Positions 60,144-64,000 of a stretch of DNA of 64,000 nucleotides are shown here, in pieces; the first letter of the stretch is position 1, and the number at the start of each line of letters is the position of its first letter. The position numbers and the translations under genes were made by a program. Source of the DNA: Pseudacidovorax sp. GTDB lineage: Bacteria; Pseudomonadota; Gammaproteobacteria; Burkholderiales; Burkholderiaceae_C. Below the pieces are notes generated by a model. The model made no database searches and had not been told where the DNA came from. It saw nothing but the letters and a program-made list of their open reading frames with translations. The DNA is taken from contig NZ_JAGOPN010000002.1 in NCBI RefSeq assembly GCF_017991995.1, positions 186,001 through 250,000 on the forward strand, written 5' to 3'.

Positions 60144-61130
60144 CTACTTCAACCAGCCGCGCTTTCTAAAGTAGAGCATCGGCCCGACGGCGCTGGCTGC
60201 CATCAGCAGCAGCACGTACGGATACCCCAGGCTCCACTCCAACTCGGGCATGAACTTGAAGTTCATGCCGTAGATGCTGGCGATCAGCGTCGGCGGCAGC
60301 AGCGCCACGCTGGCCACCGAGAAGATCTTGATGATCTTGTTCTGGTTGATGTTGATGAAGCCGACCGTGGCGTCCATCAGGAAGTTGATCTTGTCGAACA
60401 GGAAGGCGGTGTGGCTGTCCAGCGATTCGATGTCGCGCAGGATCTGCCGGGCCTCCTCGAACTGGTCGGCGTTGAGCATGCGGCTGCGCATCATGAAGCT
60501 CACGGCGCGGCGGGTGTCCATCACGTTGCGGCGGATGCGGCCGTTCAGGTCTTCCTGGCGCGCGATCAGGCCCAGCACCTCGCCGGCGATCTCGTCGCTC
60601 ACGTTGCCCTTGAGCACCAGGTTGCCGGCGGCTTCGAGCTCGTCGTAGATGCCTTCGAGCGTGTCGGCGGAGTACTCGGCGTCGGCGTCGAAGAGCTTGA
60701 GCAGCACTTCCTTGGCGTCTTCGATCAACCCCGGCGCGCGGCGCGCGCGCATGCGCAGCAGGCGGAACACCGGCACGTCCTCGTCGTGGATCGAGAACAG
60801 CACGCCGCGGCTCTTCAACTCGGCGTTGTGCTGGTTGAGGATGAAGGCCACGCGCACGCTGCGCGGCTCGTCGGCGTCGGCGATCAGGAAGTCGCTGCGC
60901 ACGTGCAGGTCGCCGTTGTCCTCTTCGTAGAAGCGGGCCGACTCCTCGATGTCCTCGTCGGTCACGTCCTCGGGAATGGACAGGCCGTAGTACTGCTTGA
61001 CCCAGCGCTTCTCGTCCGGGCTGGGCGACTCCAGGTCGACCCAGATCGGCTGGAAGCGGGACAGCTCCTCCAGCGACTCGATTTCCTCCTGGACGAGGCG
61101 GCCGTTGGCGAGCGTGAAGATGTTGAGCAT
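60144..61130 (-). CDS. corA: Magnesium/cobalt transporter CorA
   Basis: The 328-residue protein has the large cytoplasmic alpha/beta domain, a long helical stalk and two C-terminal membrane helices; the pore signature Gly288-Met289-Asn290 follows IY as in all CorA channels, with MPELEW in the periplasmic loop. It imports Mg2+ (and Co2+) as a pentamer. The ATG at 61130 has GGGGAG upstream; a longer frame to 61217 would add 29 residues without support. A basic tail (FRKRGWLK) ends the protein on the cytoplasmic side. Confidence 0.96.
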   Translation of the reverse strand: MLNIFTLANGRLVQEEIESLEELSRFQPIWVDLESPSPDEKRWVKQYYGLSIPEDVTDEDIEESARFYEEDNGDLHVRSDFLIADADEPRSVRVAFILNQHNAELKSRGVLFSIHDEDVPVFRLLRMRARRAPGLIEDAKEVLLKLFDADAEYSADTLEGIYDELEAAGNLVLKGNVSDEIAGEVLGLIARQEDLNGRIRRNVMDTRRAVSFMMRSRMLNADQFEEARQILRDIESLDSHTAFLFDKINFLMDATVGFININQNKIIKIFSVASVALLPPTLIASIYGMNFKFMPELEWSLGYPYVLLLMAASAVGPMLYFRKRGWLK

Positions 61131-61364
61131 GGCGTGCTCCCCTGAAAGCGAAGGCGTTGCGGGACGATGGGCGACAGGAAGGGGGTGGTTGGCGCTTTCA
61201 GCCCGCCACCCGCGCACCGGCCGGCACGCGCGACGCGAAGGTCAGAAGGGAGCTGAAAGCTGCCGAGACGGGGAGGTGTCCAAGGTCGGTACTCCGGTAA
61301 AGCAGCGGGCGCGATTATGCACCGCAGCAGGGCGTGAAATGCCCCGATCTGGATGGGCATCCAG

Positions 61365-61370
61365 TACATT
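61365..61370 (+). promoter_or_regulatory. -10 box for a probable leaderless helicase transcript
   Basis: TACATT ends nine bases before the ATG at 61380; the intervening TGTGGCGTC has no Shine-Dalgarno sequence. Spacing equals that at metH. Confidence 0.4.
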
Positions 61371-61379
61371 TGTGGCGTC

Positions 61380-63500
61380 ATGTCCACCCTTGTGAACGAA
61401 GCGTCCACGGTCGCCGCCGGCACCGTGGCCGGGCGCCTGGAAGCGGCCCTGGCCGGGCTCAACGAAGACCAGCGGGCAGCCGTCCTGCACGGCGTCGGCG
61501 AGCGCGCGATGCCGGGCGGGCCGCTGCTGGTCATCGCCGGTGCCGGCGCCGGCAAGACCAGCACGCTCGCCCACCGCGTCGCCCACCTGCTGGCGGCGGG
61601 CGCCGACCCGCAGCGCATCCTGCTGCTGACCTTCTCGCGCCGCGCGGCGCAGGAGCTGACCCGCCGCGCGGGCCTCGTCGCCGCCCGCGTGCTGGGTCTG
61701 GGCGAAGGCAGCCTGCCGGCGCTGCCCTGGGCCGGCACCTTCCACGGTGTCGGCGCACGGCTGCTGCGCGACCATGCGGTCCAGCTCGGGCTGGACCCGG
61801 ACTTCACCGTCCACGACCGCGGCGATGCCGAAGACCTGATGGGCTGGGTGCGCCACGCCCGCGGCCTGTCGCAGACGGCCCGGCGCTTTCCCCTCAAGGG
61901 CACTTGCCTGGCCATCTACTCGCGCGTGGTCAACACCCGGCTGCCGCTGGCCGAGGTGCTGCGCCAGTCCTTCCCCTGGTGCGCCGAATGGCAGGAACAG
62001 CTGCCGGCGCTGTTCGCCGACTATGTGGACGCCAAGGCCCAGCAGAACGCGCTGGACTTCGACGACCTGCTGCTCGCCTGGGCCACGATGATGGAAGAGC
62101 CGGGCCTTGCCGCACAGGTGAGCGCCCGCTTCGATCATGTGCTGGTGGACGAATACCAGGACACCAACCGGCTGCAGGACGAGATCCTGCGCCGCCTCAA
62201 GCCTGATGGCCGCGGCGTCACCGCGGTGGGCGACGACGCCCAGGCCATCTACGGCTTCCGCGGCGCGACGGTGCGCAACATCCTGGACTTTCCGGCCGCC
62301 TTCGATCCGCCGGCGCGCGTGCTCATGCTGGAGCGCAACTACCGCAGCACGCCGCCCATCCTCGACGCCGCCAATGCCGTCATGGACCATGCGCAGGAGC
62401 GCCATGCCAAGCGCCTCTGGACCGACCGCCCCAGTGCCGGCCGGCCGCAGCTGGTGCTGGTGCCCGACGAGGCCCACCAGGCCACCTGGGTGGCCGACCG
62501 CGTGCTGGCCCACCGCGAAGGCGGCCTGGCGCTCAAGCGGCAGGCGGTGCTGTTCCGCACGGCCAGCCACAGCGCCGCGCTGGAGCTGGAACTGGTGCGC
62601 CGCAACATCCCCTTCGTGAAGTTCGGCGGCCTCAAATTCCTGGAAGCGGCCCACGTCAAGGACCTGCTCGCGCTGATGCGCTTCGTGCACAACCCGCGCA
62701 GCCGGCTGGCGGGCTTCCGCACGGTGCAGCTCATTCCCGGCATCGGTCCCGCGACCGCAGGCCGGCTGATGGACGCGATGCAGGCTGCCGCCGACCCGGC
62801 CGCCGCGCTGGCCGCCTTCGTGCCGCCACCCATGGTGCGCGAGGCCTGGCAGGACTTCGCCCGCGCCTGGCAGGCGCTCAAGGCCGGCGGCGATGGCTGG
62901 CCACAGGAGCTGGCCATCGCCATCGACTGGTACGCGCCGCACCTGGAGCGCCTGTACGAGGCCGCGCCGCTGCGACTGGGCGATCTGCAGCAACTGGCCG
63001 AACTGGCCCGCGGCTACGCGTCGCGCGAGCGCTTCCTGACCGAGCTGACCCTCGACCCGCCCGACGCCACCAGCGACCGGCCCGGCCCGCCGCTGCTCGA
63101 CGAGGACTACCTCATCCTCTCGACCATCCATTCCGCCAAGGGCCAGGAATGGAACTCGGTGCACGTGCTCAACGTGGTCGACGGCTGCATGCCGGCCGAC
63201 GTGGCGCAGGGCGCGCACGAGCTGGAGGAGGAGCGGCGCCTGCTCTACGTCGCCATGACGCGCGCCCGGGAACACCTGCACCTGCTGGTGCCGCAGCGCT
63301 TCCATGTCACGCAGCAGTCGCGCTTCGGCGACCGGCATCTGTATGCAGGCCGCACTCGCTTCATCCCCGATGCGGACCTGCACCATTTCGACCGCGTGAC
63401 CTGGCCGCCACCGCCGCCCGTCGTGCCCCATGCCCCTGTCCCGCCCGAGGTCTTGGACCTGCGCCAGCGCCTGCGCGCCGCCTGGCGTCCGGGCTCTTGA
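61380..63500 (+). CDS. UvrD/Rep/PcrA-family ATP-dependent DNA helicase
   Basis: The 706-residue superfamily-1 helicase shows IAGAGAGKTSTLAHR, LLTFSRRAAQELTRR, VLVDEYQDTNRLQ, VGDDAQAIYGFRGA, MLERNYRS, LSTIHSAKGQEW and LLYVAMTRAREHL in order. It is more like the COG0210 paralogues near 700 residues than true UvrD, and ends in a Pro-rich tail. It unwinds DNA 3'-5', probably in repair or replication restart. Its start at 61380 gives MSTLVNEAST; an upstream GTG-type start is possible but lies over the promoter-like TACATT. It is divergent from corA. Confidence 0.93.
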   Translation: MSTLVNEASTVAAGTVAGRLEAALAGLNEDQRAAVLHGVGERAMPGGPLLVIAGAGAGKTSTLAHRVAHLLAAGADPQRILLLTFSRRAAQELTRRAGLVAARVLGLGEGSLPALPWAGTFHGVGARLLRDHAVQLGLDPDFTVHDRGDAEDLMGWVRHARGLSQTARRFPLKGTCLAIYSRVVNTRLPLAEVLRQSFPWCAEWQEQLPALFADYVDAKAQQNALDFDDLLLAWATMMEEPGLAAQVSARFDHVLVDEYQDTNRLQDEILRRLKPDGRGVTAVGDDAQAIYGFRGATVRNILDFPAAFDPPARVLMLERNYRSTPPILDAANAVMDHAQERHAKRLWTDRPSAGRPQLVLVPDEAHQATWVADRVLAHREGGLALKRQAVLFRTASHSAALELELVRRNIPFVKFGGLKFLEAAHVKDLLALMRFVHNPRSRLAGFRTVQLIPGIGPATAGRLMDAMQAAADPAAALAAFVPPPMVREAWQDFARAWQALKAGGDGWPQELAIAIDWYAPHLERLYEAAPLRLGDLQQLAELARGYASRERFLTELTLDPPDATSDRPGPPLLDEDYLILSTIHSAKGQEWNSVHVLNVVDGCMPADVAQGAHELEEERRLLYVAMTRAREHLHLLVPQRFHVTQQSRFGDRHLYAGRTRFIPDADLHHFDRVTWPPPPPVVPHAPVPPEVLDLRQRLRAAWRPGS

Positions 63501-63570
63501 ATGCGGGCCCCCGCGCTATCGAAGATGCAGCGGCGCGAACATCTCCTGATGGCGCTCAAACATTCCTCCA

Positions 63571-63599
63571 TTGCAATTCGATGACGCCGCGCGCATAGT
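63571..63599 (+). promoter_or_regulatory. Sigma-70-type promoter candidate for hpf
   Basis: TTGCAA (63571-63576) and CATAGT (63594-63599) are 17 bp apart, each matching four of six consensus bases, about 155 bp before the hpf start. The rest of the 253-bp gap shows nothing distinct. Confidence 0.35.
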
Positions 63600-63753
63600 G
63601 AATTCAACGCGCCGACGCGCCTTCATCCCACATCGTCAGACCGCCCCGCCGACATCCCGCATTGCCTCGCGCACCCGCTTGAGTTCCGCCGGCCGGCGCC
63701 TTCCTTTCGAAGAACCGGCCATTTCCCCAACCGTCAATTCCAGGAGGTCATTC

Positions 63754-64000
63754 ATGAATTTGACGATCAGCGGCCATCACCTCGACGTCACGCCTTCGCT
63801 GCGCAGCTACGTCACCACCAAGCTCGACCGCATCACGCGGCACTTCGACCGCGTGGTGGACGTCAAGGTGATCCTTACCGTGGAGAAGCAGAAGGAAAAG
63901 GAACGCCGGCAACGCGCCGAATGCAGCATCCACGTGAAGGGCAACGACATGTTCGCCGAGTCCAGCCATGCCGACCTGTATGCGGCGGTGGACGAACTCA
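63754..64000 (+). CDS. hpf: Ribosome hibernation promoting factor HPF/YfiA, N-terminal part
   Basis: The gene runs off the window; 82 residues are visible. [37 protein letters not shown] and the [10 protein letters not shown] segment are the conserved beta-alpha-beta-beta-beta-alpha fold of HPF, which binds the 30S decoding site and silences ribosomes in stationary phase. CAGGAGG stands before the ATG at 63754. In many Proteobacteria hpf follows rpoN; here a helicase gene precedes it. Whether it is the short or long form cannot be seen. Confidence 0.95.
   Translation, partial: MNLTISGHHLDVTPSLRSYVTTKLDRITRHFDRVVDVKVILTVEKQKEKERRQRAECSIHVKGNDMFAESSHADLYAAVDEL

Overview
The window is a GC-rich, densely coding chromosomal segment of a Gram-negative bacterium. 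Gene content (split metH, recC-recB-recD order, GTP-type pckG, hutF/hutG histidine pathway, 7TMR-DISM sensor kinase, many ATGA overlaps) and dispersed intergenic repeats that I recall from Acidovorax/Variovorax-type genomes point to Burkholderiales, most likely Comamonadaceae; the genus is not resolved. No rRNA, tRNA, CRISPR array, prophage or complete insertion sequence was seen.

Region 1 (1-15509, all + strand) is a carboxylic-acid catabolic cluster: a thiolase C-terminus cut by the window edge, a branched-chain-amino-acid-type ABC importer (livG, livF, livH, livM and a separate binding protein), two acyl-CoA ligases, a double hot-dog thioesterase, an alpha-methylacyl-CoA racemase with its full catalytic set, an LCAD-type acyl-CoA dehydrogenase, three crotonase-fold enzymes and a dienoyl-CoA-reductase-like SDR. 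Together they would import, activate, epimerise and beta-oxidise a methyl-branched and/or unsaturated acid. Two near-identical palindromes, upstream of the binding protein and of the racemase, look like operators of one regulator.

Region 2 (15.5-29 kb) is mixed housekeeping: a tiny lipoprotein, a phosphoesterase, a small protein, a LysR regulator divergent from a two-helix membrane protein, pckG, a 50-residue membrane protein, threonine dehydratase, an uncharacterised tandem AAA+ ATPase, an S41 protease lipoprotein and recQ.

Region 3 (29.1-45.0 kb) is a large histidine-utilisation locus: a NitT/TauT-type ABC importer behind a sigma-54-like promoter and two HutC-like operators, a 761-bp non-coding stretch with a MITE-like element and a REP pair, then hutC, hutH, hutU, an IclR regulator, an amino-acid binding protein and permease without an ATPase, hutD, hutI, hutF, hutG and a GlcD-type flavoprotein. 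The enzymes convert histidine to glutamate and formate by the five-step route through formylglutamate.

Region 4 (45.0-64.0 kb) holds a PhoD-like phosphatase/response regulator/sensor kinase operon, recC-recB-recD, an isolated MetH N-terminal domain, corA, a UvrD-family helicase and the start of hpf. Three copies of one structured repeat each sit in a convergent junction directly behind the stop codon of a minus-strand gene (pckG, recQ, corA).
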